Assembly: GCF_029962835.1 (NCBI RefSeq)
Contig: NC_080573.1
Span: 33,101,001 to 33,165,000 of the forward strand
Direction: 5' to 3'
DNA: 64,000 nt
Source: Magnolia sinica
Lineage: Eukaryota; Streptophyta; Magnoliopsida; Magnoliales; Magnoliaceae
The position numbers and the translations under genes are program-made. The notes under the pieces are model-generated. The model made no database searches. It saw only the letters and a program-made list of their open reading frames with translations, and had not been told where the DNA came from. Shown piece after piece: positions 35,401-46,370 of the stretch; the first letter of the stretch is position 1, and every line of letters starts with the position of its first letter.

Positions 35401-36150
35401 CATTCCCACATAGTTGACTAATTTCTGGGCTTTAGCAGGTCCAGGAAGTTGAGTGAGCCAAAAGTTTATCAAAGAGCCTTAAATGTACATTGTTATGGCT
35501 GAAACTTTATTAGATGTGGAGCCCACCATATTGAGAACTTGTGTACGTGTTGCATGCCTATATTTTATAATTCTTGGGTTTAATTAGTGCATTCTTTTGG
35601 GTCACCTTTAGTAATCAAATGAGGACCCCATCTTAATATTAGTTTTTGGGACATCTAGTGGGCCCAAAATGGGCAGGGATGTCCCAACTTGGCCCAACCA
35701 TACATTGGGCTAACTTCCACCACTTTGATGGACTTGTGAGCTGAGACAAGGATGGTATTGGGCCCTTGGTTGCTCGCTTAAATTGCTAATTATTGGGCTG
35801 ATGTAGTGCGGCTAATTTCATCCAAACTTAAACTTATTTTTGAACCATACATTGTGTACGCAGGCTGCCCACTAAGTCCAACTTAATGTAAGGAATTCTA
35901 TGCCCATTGGGAATTGGACCTTGGGCCATAATTCCCCTGTTGGGGCCCATGTTGTTGAATGTAGCATTATACCCTTTTTTTCTTATGACCCATTATGAGG
36001 GATATATGTATGTGGCCACCTATTTTTATCTTAATTATGGGCCTTACGCCTTCTATCCATATAGTTCATGGTGGATATGCCTTTTGGGGAATGGTGGTTA
36101 AACGTCTCCATTATGGACCCCCTAGGCCTGGTAGTATCTAAGTGTGATTG

Positions 36151-36540
36151 CACTACAAGAAAAACGGGCAAAGGCTACGGCTAAAAACCATAGCAAAAGT
36201 CCTTTTACTACGGATATAATCCGTAGTACGTCCGTCGCTATTGGTGGGGTAGCTAAAGGTATAGCTACAGATTATATCCGTAGAAATAGATACCAATAGC
36301 TGCGGATATAATCTGTAGCAATAGATACCAATAGGTACAAATATAATCCGTAGCAATACCTTTAGCTACTCCACCAATAGCGACGGACGTGCTACGGATC
36401 ATATCCATAGCAAAAGGGTTTTATCCATAGCAATAGATACCAATAGCACCAATAATATCCGTAGTAATAGATGTCAATAGCTATGGACAAAAGCCGTGGC
36501 TATAGCTACGGATTATATTTGTAATTATTTTTTTAAAAAT
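36151..36540. repeat. CACTA left terminal and subterminal repeats
   Basis: After the terminal inverted repeat, the motif CTACGGATATAATCCGTAG and variants (CTACAGATTATATCCGTAG, CTACGGATCATATCC) recur about eight times, alternating with AATAGATACCAATAG. Subterminal arrays like this are transposase-binding sites in CACTA elements. Related but more decayed units (GTTACAGATTAAATTTGTAG) are present at the right end, 46230-46340. Confidence 0.85.
36200..36420. repeat. Long inverted repeat (foldback) in CACTA left end
   Basis: The left arm (about 36200-36285: CCTTTTACTACGGATATAAT, then ACGTCCGTCGCTATTGGTGG and AGCTAAAGGTA) reappears inverted in the right arm (about 36337-36420: TACCTTTAGCTACTCCACCA, ATAGCGACGGACGT). 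About 85-bp arms enclose a loop of about 50 bp. Confidence 0.85.
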
Positions 36541-36841
36541 TGTAATAATACGACCTGTTTCCATTACAAGAACCTGTTGTGATTGATAACTCATTTAAGC
36601 CTAATGCTGATAGAAATAGTACATAAAATGCAATCAGAAAAAAAAATTTGATGCATTTATTACAAATAGCAATCAAATCATACAATGCATCCTACATTCA
36701 CATTTCTAAATAAACAATACTTCACTTTGCTCAACCTATCATAAGAATTACAACTAAGGCATGCCCTCATGTGCAAGAGACAAATATACTCCAACACAGT
36801 AAACACCCTCCATATGCATTTAATAATGCTCATGTTTTTAC

Positions 36842-37018
36842 AGAATTTTCTTCCTTCAGACGGTCAATTTCAGCAAATACAGAAGATAGAGCTTCTTCTT
36901 TCCTTGAAACGGCAGATATAACTTCTGTGGACTTCGACACAAGATCACTTTCAAGTTCTGAAACCCTTCGCTTGAGAAAATGAATTTCATCCTCCACTGA
37001 CTTCTTTAGCTTGTTAGC
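36842..37018 (-). pseudogene. Captured exon encoding a coiled coil (in CACTA)
   Basis: A 177-bp segment open for exactly 59 codons, bounded on the minus strand by an AG acceptor (TTTTATACAG) and a GT donor (TTCT then GTAAAAAC). It begins ANKLKKSVEDEIHFLKRRVS and continues with ELESDLVSKSTEVISAV, RKEEALSSVFAEIDRLKEEN, a heptad-type Leu/Glu/Lys pattern. Exact codon phase and both splice sites argue for a real exon captured from a host gene. A nuclear-pore-anchor (TPR-like) coiled coil is one possible parent, but low-complexity coiled coils cannot be assigned safely by eye. Confidence 0.65.
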
Positions 37019-37194
37019 CTGTATAAAACAACATTTGTAGATACAATCAAACAAGCATGCCTTCGTACATATCTTAAAAGGAAGAAAGACAAAAAAAAAC
37101 ACTTATATATGAAGAAATAAAAAATGTACCTACAAATTTTCTAAACTATGGCAAAATCCGACATGAGTAATGTGTTCAAACATAGGATGGACTT

Positions 37195-40100
37195 TTAAAC
37201 TCAAAACCTAGGTTTAGGTTAAGGTTATAGGTTTAGGTTTATGTTTAGGTTTAGGTTTTAAGTTTAGGTTAAGGTTATAGGTTTAGGTTAGGTTTAGGTT
37301 ATAGGTTATAGGTTATAGCTTTCGAGAATTGAGAATAAATTAAAGTTTAGGTTTAGGAAATCGGATTCGGGTTTAGGTTTAGGCTTTCAAGTTTAGGTTT
37401 AGGTTTAGGTTAGGGAGTTGAGATTAGGATTAGGTGTAGGTTTAGGTTTAGGGATTTGAGAATACATTTAGATTTTAGGTTTAGGTTTAGGTTATAGATT
37501 ATAAGTTTAGGTTATATGTTATAAGTTATAGGTTAAGGTTTAGGTTATACGTTTTGATTTAGGTTAAGGTTATAGGTTTAGGTTTAAGTTAAGGTTTAGG
37601 TTAAGGTTATAGGTTTAGGTGTAGGTTATATGTTATAAGTTAAAGCTTTAGGGAATTGAGAATAGGTTAAGGTTTAGGTTTAGGAAATCGGGTTTGGGTT
37701 TGAGATCGAGTTTAGTTTGGGTTTTCAAGTTTAGGTTTAGGTTAAGGAATTGAGATTAGGATTAGGTGTAGGTTTAGGTTTAAGGATTTGAGAACACATT
37801 TAGGTTTTAGGTTTAGGTTAAGGTTATAGGTTATAGGTTATAGCTAAAGGGAATTGAGAACACGTTAAGGTTTAGGTTTAGGAAATCAGGTTCGGGTTCG
37901 GGATCAGGTTTAGGTTTGGGTTTTCAAGTTTAGGTTTATGTTTAGATTAGGGAGTTAAGATTAGGATTAGGTGTAGGTTTAGGTTTAAGGATTTGAGAAT
38001 ACCTTTAGGTTTTAGGTATAGGTTTGGGTTATAGGTTATAGGTTTAGGTTTAGGTTTAGGTTAAGGTTAAGTTATCGGCTACAAGTTTAGGTTATAGGTT
38101 AAGGTTTAGTTTATAGGTTTTGGTTTAGGTTAAGGTTATAGGTTTAGGTTTAGGTTAAGGTTTAGGTTTAGGTTATAGGTTTAGGTTAAGGTTTAGGTTT
38201 AGGTTATATGTTATAGGTTATAGGTTATAGCTTTAAGGAATTGAGAATAGGTTAAGGTTTAGGTTTAGGGAATCGGGTTCGGGTTTGGGATCAGGTTTAG
38301 GTTTGGGTTTTCAAGTTTAGGTTTAGGTTTAGGTTAAGGAGTTGAGATTAGGATTAGGTGTAGGTTTAGGTTTAGGGATTTGAGAATACATTTAGGTTTT
38401 AGGTTTAGGTTTAGGTTTTAGTTTATAGGTTTAGGTTATACGTTTAGGTTTAAGTTAAGGTTATAAGTTTAGGTTATAGGTTATAGGTTACAGGTTAAGG
38501 TTTACGTTATAGGTTTTGGTTTAGGTTAAGGTTATGGGTTTTGGTTTTGGTTTAGGTTTTAGGCTTAGGTTAGGTTTAGTTTATAGGTTTAGGTTAGGTT
38601 TAGGTTATAGGTTATAGGTTATAGGTTATGGGTTATAGGTTTAGGTTACGTTTAGGTTTAGGTTATAGGTTATAGGTTATGGGTTATATCTTTAGGGAAT
38701 TGAGAATAGGTTAAGGTTCATGTTTCGGAAATCAGGTTCGGATTCAGGATCGGGTTTAGGTTTGGTTTTTCAAGTTTAGGTTTAGGTTTAGTTTAAGGAG
38801 TTGAGATTAGGATTAAGTGTAGGTTTAGGTTTAGGGATTTAAGAATACATTTAGGTTTTCGGTTTAGGTTTAGGTTTTAGTTTATAGGTTTAGGTTTAGG
38901 TTTTAGGTTTAGGTTAAGGTTAAGTTATAGGTTATAAGTTTAGGTTATAGGTTATAGGTTAAGGTTTAAGTTATAGGTTTTGGTTTAGGTTAAGGTTATA
39001 GGTTTTGGTTTAGGTTTTAAGTTTAGGTTTAGGTTATAGGTTTAGGTTAGGTTTAGGTTTAGGCTATAGGTTATAGGTTATAGCTTTTGGGAATTGAGAA
39101 TAGGTTAAGGTTTAGGTTTAAGAAATCGGGTTCGGATTCGGGATGGTTTAGGTTTGGGTTTTCAAGTTTAGGTTTAGGTTAAGTAGTTGAGATTAGGATT
39201 AGGTGTAGGTTTAGGTTTAAGGATTTGAGAATACATTTAGGTTTAGGTTTAGGTTATAGGTTTAGGTTTAGATTTTAGGTTTAGGTTAGCGGTTATAAGT
39301 TTAGGTTATAGGTTATAGGTTATGGTTTAGGTTATAGGTTTTGATTTAGGTTAAGTTTATAGGTTTTGGTTTAGGTTTAGGGTTTAGGTTTTAGGTTTAG
39401 ATTAAGGTTATAGGTTTAGGTTTGGGTTTAGGTTTAGGTTTTAGGTTATAAGTTATAGCTTTAGGGAATTGAGAATAGGTTAAGGTTTAGGTTTAGGAAA
39501 TCGGGTTCGGGTTCGGGATTAGGTTTAGGTTTGGGTTTTCAAGCTTAGGTTTAGGTTAAGTAGTTGAGATTAGGATTAGGTGTAGGTATAGGTTTAGGGA
39601 TTTGAGAATACATTTAGGTTTTAGGTTTAGGTTTATGTTTTAGGTTATAGGTTTAGGTTAAGGTTATAGGTTTAGTTTAGGTTAGGTTTAGGTTATAGGT
39701 TATAAGTTATAGGTTATAGGTTATAGCTTTAGGGAATTGAGAATAGGTTAAGGTTTAGGTTTAGGAAATCGGGTTCGGGTTCGGGATTAGGTTTAGGTTT
39801 GGGTTTTCAAGCTTAGGTTTAGGTTAAGTAGTTGAGATTAGGATTAGGTGTAGGTATAGGTTTAGGGATTTGAGAATACATTTAGGTTTTAGGTTTAAGT
39901 TTAGGTTTTAGGTTATAGGTTTAGGTTAAGGTTATAGGTTTAGTTTAGGTTAGGTTTAGGTTATAGGTTATAAGTTATAGGTTATAGGTTATAGCTTTAG
40001 GGAATTGAGAGTAGGTTAAGGTTTAGGTTTAGGAAATCGGGTTCGGGTTCGGGATCGGGTTTTGGTTTGGGTTTTCAAGTTTAGGTTTGGATTAAGTAGT

Positions 40101-41205
40101 TGAGATTAGGATTAGGTGTAGGTTTAGGTTTAGGGATTTGAGAATACATTTAGGTTTTAGGTTTAGGTTTAGGTTTTAAGTTTAGGTTAACGTTATAGGT
40201 TTACGTTAGGTTTAGGTGTAGGTTATAGGTGATAGGTTATAGGTTATAGGTTTAGGGAATTGAGAATAGGTTAAGGTTTTGGTTTAGGAAATCAGGTTCG
40301 GGTTCAAGATCGGGTTTAGGTTTGGGTTTTCAAGTTTAGGTTTAGGTTTAGGTTAGGGAGTTGAGATTAGGATTAGGTGTAGGTTTAGGTTTAGAGATTT
40401 GAGAATACATTTAGGTTTTAGGCTTTGGTTTAGGTTATAGGTTATAGGTTTAGGTTTTAGGTTTAGGTTAAGGTTAGGTTATCAGTTATAAGTTTAGGTT
40501 ATAGGTTATAGGTTATTGGTTATAGGTTAAGGTTTAGGTTATAGGTTTTGGTTTAGGTTAAGGTTATAGGTTTTGGTTTAGGTTTAGGGTTTAGGTTTTA
40601 AGTTTAGGTTAAGGTTATAGGTTAAGGTTATAGGTTTAGGTTATAGGTTTAGGTTATCGCTTTAGGGAATTGAGAATAGGTTAAGGTTTAGGTTTAGGAA
40701 ATCGGGTTCGGGTTCGGGATTGGGTTTAGGTTTGGGTTTTCAAGCTTAGGTTTAGTTTAAGTAGTTGAGATTAGGATTCGGTGTAGGTTTAGGTTTAAAG
40801 ATTTGAGAATACATTTAGGTTTTAGTTTTTAGGTTTAGGTTTTAAGTTATAGGTTATAGGTTAAGGATATAGGTTTTGGTTTAGGTTATAGGTTTAGGTT
40901 AAGGTTATAGGTTTAGCTTAGGTTTAGGTTTAGGTTTAGGTTATAAGTTATAGGTTACAGGTTATAGCGTTAGGGAATTGAGAATAGGTTAAGGTTTAGG
41001 TTTAGGAAATTGGGTTTGGGTTCGGGATCAGGTTTATGATCGGGTTTAGGTTATAGGTTTAGGTTTAGGTTTAGGTTTATCTTAGGTTATAGGTTATAGG
41101 TTTCGGTTTAGGTTATAGGTTATAGGTTATATGTTAAAGTTTAGGTTATAGGCTAAGGTTTAGGTTTAGGTTATAGGTTTAAGGTGTGGTTTAGGTTAAG
41201 GGTGT
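37195..41205 (+). repeat. 4-kb degenerate telomere-like repeat array inside CACTA
   Basis: Nearly the whole stretch is built from GGTTTA, GGTTATA, GGTTAA and similar hexa/heptamers, close to but not the plant telomere unit TTTAGGG. A higher-order block recurs about 12 times, marked by GAATTGAGAATAGGTTAAGG, AAATCGGGTTCGGGTTCGGG, GGGTTTTCAAGTTTAGG and GTTGAGATTAGGATTAGG (marker positions near 37326, 37653, 37852, 38238, 38695, 39095, 39468, 39733, 40004, 40258, 40668, 40977). Two adjacent blocks (about 39460-40003) are nearly identical, showing recent local duplication. Confidence 0.93.
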
Positions 41206-41262
41206 GGTCTCTGCAAATACAGATATAAATACGGCCTATCCAAATGATCAGGCCCCTCCAAT

Positions 41263-41720
41263 GCTGTCCATAGGAAATGGACAGCTTCATCATGGTCATA
41301 ACAGCATTCCCACCTTCTAGGGACCCCCTCTCAACATCCGGATAGCTCCGACGCATATCCGGATCTGCTTCATCAATTTCGAGATAATACATAAACACGG
41401 GCCTATCCAAATGGCCAGGGAAATGGACAGCTTCATCATGGTCATAACAGCGGTTCCCACCTTTTAGGGACCCCCGCTCAACATCCAGATAGTTTCGATG
41501 CACATCTGGATCTACTTCATCAATTTCGAGATAATATATAAACATGGGGTTGTCTAAATGGCCGGGCGACCCATATTGCTGTCCATAGAAAATGGACAGC
41601 TTCATCATGGTCATAACAGCGGTTCCCACCTTCCAGGGGCCCCGGCTCAACATCCGGATAGCTCCTACGCACATCCGGATCTACTTCATCAATATAATAT
41701 ATAAGCCTGTACATAGGCTT
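41263..41720. repeat. Three tandem units of about 150 bp in CACTA
   Basis: Units starting near 41263, 41420 and 41581 share AAATGGACAGCTTCATCATGG, CCCACCTTCTAGGGACCCCC and CATCCGGATAGCTCCGACGC. Open frames across the array on the minus strand are periodic copies of the same peptide (YYLEIDE, DVERGSL) and reflect the repeat, not a recognised protein. Confidence 0.85.
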
Positions 41721-42689
41721 GGTTTTTTTTTTTTTTTTTGTAAATCTGGGATCATTGCTCTCTTGGGCCCCACTTGGATGGATAACATTCACAATACAGG
41801 GGCTACTTTGGTTTTCACATTCATAAACAATTTCCCAATGGTCCACGTTCACACACACAAGTGGCTCCCTGATGAGTGATCCACCTGATTTCTAGACCAG
41901 GTCATCTACATAGTCAGTCACACCTTACAGTTAGCTTAGATGTCCCACATGTGCTAGATGCAGCCACAAGTAGTGATGTTTGTGGAGTTTTCCTATTTAG
42001 TGTGCTTCCCTTGTGATTGGGTAAGCACCTTTTGTACGTATTTTTCTCTAAGGCAATGTGTATAGACATTGAGAAAATACCTGCAGGAGGTGTTGCAAAT
42101 TCAAATGCATTTTGGAGAATCTTCTTTCATCCAGCATTTGCTTCTTCAGTGCAAAAATACCTGCATTTAAGGAAATCAGTCTGATGAGTAAGATTATTAT
42201 TTCTTTATGATCCATCCAGGTATAGGCCCAGTCAGCATATTCCCAGTTAAATACCTAAATGGTGGAAAAAGAAAAAAGAAAAGAAAAAGAAAGAAAGAAA
42301 ATCCCCACTTCATTGTTATCAAGGGTAAGCATTGACTCAAATAACAATTTTTTTATTATATATATATATATATTTATCAAGGGTAAGCTAGCCTTGGATG
42401 TGTAAAACTACAAATCTATTATGCTAAAACCAAAGACTAAGTCACTGAAGAGACGAGTCACTAAACAGATACGTTGGAGTTGGACGTTAAGGGTAGGCTC
42501 TTACCAGAGAGGATCTGCTTGTCTGATCAGATGGCAACGATGGATTTGTGAACTCCCTACAAACAAAAACTTAGTCTCAACAGCAGTAGCACTAAGCTGA
42601 TAACCGATAAGGCACCTTAAGTATAAAATTTTCAAGCCACAGAAAGCTAAATGTATGAGAAGCCACAGAAACCTAAATGTATGAGTCAC
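41721..42689 (-). other. CACTA interior with one possible small captured exon
   Basis: Mostly AT-rich sequence with poly-T and an AT microsatellite (about 42352-42371) and no clear gene. One candidate exon lies at 42081-42160 on the minus strand, with AG acceptor and GT donor in near-identical CTGCAG-GTATTTT contexts and one open phase (LKKQMLDERRFSKMHLNLQ). I cannot name it. Confidence 0.35.
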
Positions 42690-43266
42690 TTTCGACAAGA
42701 ATGCCTCAGCTCCATTGGATTCAGCTTTGACCTTTGGACGCTCTTCTTCCTCCTCTTCCTCATTAAATGAGTATGCAACATCCTTAACTAACTTGGAGCT
42801 GATTGAAGTCACAACTTCTGCAGCTTTTTCATTGAAAATAATGGTGTCTGCAAGCAACAGCGAGAACATCATAGTCTTTGGATTGTTGGTTTCTGATTGC
42901 AAGTTCTGGAACCCAAGAGATACATTAAAAACCATTCCAGGCTTCAACACCCGATCGTTCTTGGCATTTAAACTCAATCCCGACTCACAGAACTCGAGAC
43001 CAATTCCCGTTCCTGCTGACTTTGTAAGATGAGAGGCAAATTCAGGAGCATCCCTCTCTACCACCGAGACTGCTGCTTGGTAAACAACACTGACCTTATT
43101 CCCAGCCTTCAATGCACCTATCGCTGCCTCATGGGCCTTGAGGAGAACCGCATAAGCCTTACTCTGCATTGCATTTGCATCAATGAGAAATGTTCTGGCA
43201 ATGTTTGAGCAATAGCTATTGTAGCGCGATCCGATTGCGCATATGATCACACTTGTCGAGTCATAA
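42690..43266 (-). pseudogene. SPT16: Captured fragment of SPT16 (FACT histone chaperone subunit)
   Basis: An open minus-strand stretch of about 190 codons reads YDSTSVIICAIGSRYNSYCS, ARTFLIDANAMQSKAYAVLL, KAHEAAIGALKAGNKVS, SAGTGIGLEFCESGLSLN, RVLKPGMVFNVSLGFQNLQ, LVKDVAYSFNEEEEEEERP and AEAFLSK. This is the middle of plant SPT16 (end of the aminopeptidase-like domain), the FACT subunit that moves nucleosomes in transcription. The parent protein is about 1000 residues, so this is a fragment. Its right edge lacks a clear acceptor and looks like a capture breakpoint; the left edge ends at a GT after SK. No stop interrupts it, which implies recent capture or constraint. Confidence 0.92.
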
Positions 43267-43378
43267 CCAAGAGCACCAAAGACACATTTCAGCAAGCATT
43301 TTTAACCAAAAAGAAAAGAAAGAAAAGAAAGAAAAAGAAAAAGAAAAGAAAAAGGAGAAAGGAAATAAATTATTTTAC

Positions 43379-43486
43379 CTCCAAGGTCAACTCATCATGC
43401 TTCACAAGTATTCTAACAGGATCTGTCATAAACTTGTTTATTATCTCTAAAATTTCATGAGGCAGAGTTGCAGATGTCAATACAAC
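43379..43486 (-). pseudogene. Captured eIF4A-type DEAD-box helicase exon
   Basis: A 108-bp, exactly 36-codon segment bounded by AG acceptor (TTTGTGTAG) and GT donor (TTGGAG then GTAAAA). It reads [20 protein letters not shown] then [16 protein letters not shown], containing the SAT motif (motif III) of DEAD-box helicases and the eIF4A-specific TLPHEILE and [18 protein letters not shown]. The parent is an eIF4A or eIF4A-III gene (RNA helicase for translation initiation or the exon-junction complex). Intact borders suggest capture as genomic DNA with introns. Adjacent exons are absent. Confidence 0.88.
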
Positions 43487-44111
43487 CTACACAAAGCAAC
43501 CCATACATTTCAGAACCTTTACATGGTTGAAAGCTGAATATATGCTTAAACTGCAGTTAAGCTGCACCTGTTGCAGTTCTGGGGTTGCACCTGCTGCAGT
43601 TAAGGTGAATATATGCTTGAACTTGCACCATAAACACAAGTCAAGCCAAACAGTCCCTTGGCTTCCACAAGCCACATTTCTATATCATCAATCCCGTTCT
43701 AAAATATTGTTTTTAACAGATTAGAGGAGAATTGAATGCAATGCAGACAAATAAAGAAGGGCATATATGCAATGCAGACATATACAATGCAGACAATTGC
43801 AATGCAAACTTACTAGTTTCGAATCCTAATTTTATGCATGATTAAGTAGATTACAGCAGGGACTGCAAATTTAACAAAGTATAGTTATAAAGAACAATAA
43901 AATGACTAGACATAAAGACAATTAAAAATGGTGAAAACTACAATTTAGTACATCCATGTCACTACGAAACCTACTTTCCAAAAAAAAAAATGCAATTAAT
44001 ATGAGACAAGTTTTCTTAAAAAACTTTACCACACAATACATGCTTCAAATAATTTGCAGAGAAGAAAAGCATTCTCAAATAAGTAAAGTGGCAGTGAAAA
44101 TATATATTTAC
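43487..44111 (-). other. CACTA spacer between captured exons
   Basis: AT-rich sequence without a recognised domain. It contains a short repeat of TGCAGTTAAGCTGCACCTG and relatives (43550-43605) and repeated GCAATGCAGACA (43738-43805). Confidence 0.5.
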
Positions 44112-44162
44112 CACAACATGACATCCCTAGCCTTGAGAGAATTCACAAGGACACCATCATAG
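44112..44162 (-). pseudogene. Captured exon X2 of an unidentified gene
   Basis: A 51-bp exon (YDGVLVNSLKARDVML) with an AG acceptor (TTTTGCAG) and GT donor. It needs two bases from an upstream exon to be in phase, and the upstream exon X1 (44410-44519) ends with exactly two spare bases. The two therefore fit as neighbouring exons of one gene. I do not recognise the protein. Confidence 0.6.
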
Positions 44163-44409
44163 CTGCAAAACGCACATAAAGTAAGTTATATATTTGAAAC
44201 AAAATTATTGATTTTGGTAACCAAATGTTTCTCATAGATTTTTTTCCAAGTCGAGATGAGCAGATATTCAAAAACCATTCAAACTAGAAATGCACAACCT
44301 GCCTTAGCCAAAAGAGAAGGCTCTTAGCTATTCTTGCTTCTTCTAAAAAATTCCCCAAAAATTAATGTCTAGTAGTACAAGATATACTAAAAGAGTATAA
44401 CTGGCTTAC

Positions 44410-44519
44410 TTTAACCAATCTATAGCGATCTCTGATTTATTACTGATTGCTAGAATAGTGGCAAACAATCCTATGTTTCTCCAAACAGCATGAGCTGGAC
44501 CATCTTTGAGTGAATAAAC
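44410..44519 (-). pseudogene. Captured exon X1 of the same unidentified gene
   Basis: A 110-bp exon reading VYSLKDGPAHAVWRNIGL then FATILAISNKSEIAIDWL, flanked by GTGCAG acceptor and AAA-GTAAGC donor. The phase fits X2 downstream and X0 upstream (44995-45042). The sequence looks like conserved eukaryotic coding sequence, but the family is not identified from memory. Confidence 0.65.
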
Positions 44520-44994
44520 CTGCACAACATAGGAACCAAAACCCACATGATGATAAAGAAAAGACACCTTCCAAGTTAGAATCTGATCAGATTGACCAAT
44601 GTATGCCTTTGAAGATGAATGACACGACGCTAGCCTTGTATTATTTTATATGTTTATGTTATTACATCATCAGATTAGCCTCACATCAGGTGTTCTATAA
44701 CTAATTCTTTCAGAGGGTTGACAGAATCCTGCACAAACATCCTAGTAGTTCTCTCGCTCTTTCTTTCATGACCCATGACAGGTTAGGAAATACATGATAT
44801 CCAAAACTTTGGCAATGGTTAAGTTCCACAATCATTCAAACAGGCATTGCTAAAATTCCTAGAACAAGCAATGTCTTACAAAGGCTCTGAAGTTCTGATA
44901 TCAATTCTACAGAACATTCCCAAGTTCAGCAAGTAATGTTCCTAAACAAATACACGTGCATGCGTGTGTCAATCGAATGCCATGTCACAAGTAC

Positions 44995-45042
44995 CTGAAT
45001 TGAGTACCCAATCTCCTGCAACGGAACTGCAATGCTGGTCAT
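44995..45042 (-). pseudogene. Possible captured exon X0
   Basis: A minus-strand open segment of 16 codons (MTSIAVPLQEIGYSIQ) ends exactly at a GT donor in phase with X1, giving a continuous reading across the intron. The true upstream border is unknown; an internal ATG or an AG acceptor inside the segment could both start it. Confidence 0.45.
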
Positions 45043-45589
45043 CAGTAACTATGCAGCATCAATTGACAGATCGGCGACCACCTAGAAAGAAAAATCCAAA
45101 AACAAGCAAAGGATCAAAATTACCACACAATGGAAAGAAATACCAATCTTTTTTATCAATCTAACCACCAAAAATAAATAATTTTTTTTTAAAAGGCATT
45201 CACTACATAGAAATTTAAATAAATAAATAAAACAAGAACCCACTTTCTACAACCATCACATATCTATACCAATCTTTTTTATTTTTTTCTTTTTCTTTCA
45301 AGATGTTTTCATTACCTAAACCCCTCCAATCTATACCAATCTTTCTTTCTTTTTTCGTTTTTTGGTGAGATATTCAAATTCTATCAATCTAACCACGAAA
45401 AAAAAAAAACCAAGTAAAATTATTTTTTTGGAAGGCATTTACAACATTAAAAAATAAAAATAAAAAAAAAACCCACCGCATTCTACCAACATACACCTAT
45501 ATTTAATCTTTAAAGAACATCAGAGAACATGAATAATCTACAAAAACAAAACATGGGTTTCGTAACAAATTTCAAAAACAGAGAGAGAG

Positions 45590-45840
45590 AGAGAGTAACC
45601 GTTCTTCATCTTCTCCTCCTCCTTCTCCTTCTCCTTCTCCTTCTTGCTGCGAAAGGGGATTTTGAAAACCCTAGCAAGAGAGAGAGAGAGGGGTTGGGAA
45701 ACAGAGAGGGGAATGCGGCCAACAGACAGGGAGAGGGTGAGGGAGAGCGGGAGATCGAGAGAGGGCGAGGGAAAGAGAAAGGCTGAGTGCGAGAGAGAGA
45801 TGGAAAGAGAGAGATAGGGAGAAGGGTTTTGGGAGGTCTG
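45590..45840 (-). promoter_or_regulatory. CT-rich leader with possible first exon, captured in CACTA
   Basis: On the minus strand a long CT-microsatellite region (CTCTCTCTTTCCATCTCTCT and similar) is followed by a GAAGGAGAAGGAGAAGGAGG run, the ATG at 45609 (ATGAAGAACG) and a GT at 45599-45598. This layout resembles the 5' untranslated leader and tiny first exon of a plant gene and would lie at the head of all captured exons, which share its strand. Confidence 0.4.
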
Positions 45841-45894
45841 CTGCGCGTGGGAAAAAATGGTGGACAGATTCCGCATTTCATTTGGGAGGGGCGT

Positions 45895-46370
45895 GACGGA
45901 CGGCCCTTTATCTGATGGGTTTTTGGACCGTGGGGCCCACCGTGATGTATTTTCTTTATCCACTCCGTCCATTAATTTTAAATTATTATTTTAAGTGTTG
46001 ATGCAAAAAAAGAGTCATATCCAAGCTGTAAGAAGACCACACAACATATTAACAATAGAAATTTAATTTATATTGTTTCTTATGGTGTGGTCCAGTTAGA
46101 TCTTTAATCAACATAATTTTTGGGCCCATCCACTGAAATTTATATCAAAATTGATGGACGACTTAGATCAAACAAATATATTCCAATGGGGTCCATGGAG
46201 CCCCTTAAGCACCATCAATATCTACTAAGGTTATGGTTAGAAGGTAGGTTTTAGCTATAGATAAATTAGGTTGTAGTTACAGATTAAATTTGTAGTAACT
46301 ATAGTTAAGGTTTATATCTGTAGCAAAAAACTAATGTGGTCTGTATCCTTTGCCCCTTTTTTCTGTAGTG
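45895..46370. repeat. CACTA right end with subterminal repeats and terminal inverted repeat
   Basis: After a plant-dispersed AT-rich segment, 46220-46345 holds decayed subterminal units (TAGCTATAGATAAATTAGG, GTAGTTACAGATTAAATTTG), then CCTTTGCCCCTTTTTTCTG and GTAGTG at the terminus, the inverse of the left end. Confidence 0.85.

Noticed and set aside
37195..41205. A true telomere or CRISPR-like array
   Set aside because: The unit is GGTTTA/GGTTATA rather than TTTAGGG, it is degenerate, has no spacers, and is enclosed by CACTA ends with a target duplication.
41171..41880. Minus-strand open frames over the 150-bp tandem units, read as a repeat protein
   Set aside because: Periodic peptides follow from the DNA tandem repeat; the frame changes between units and no known family is matched.
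45590..45980. A protein-coding gene for the Ser/Leu/Pro-rich frames here
   Set aside because: Frames are open only because of the CT/GA microsatellite; the better reading is an untranslated leader captured in the CACTA element.
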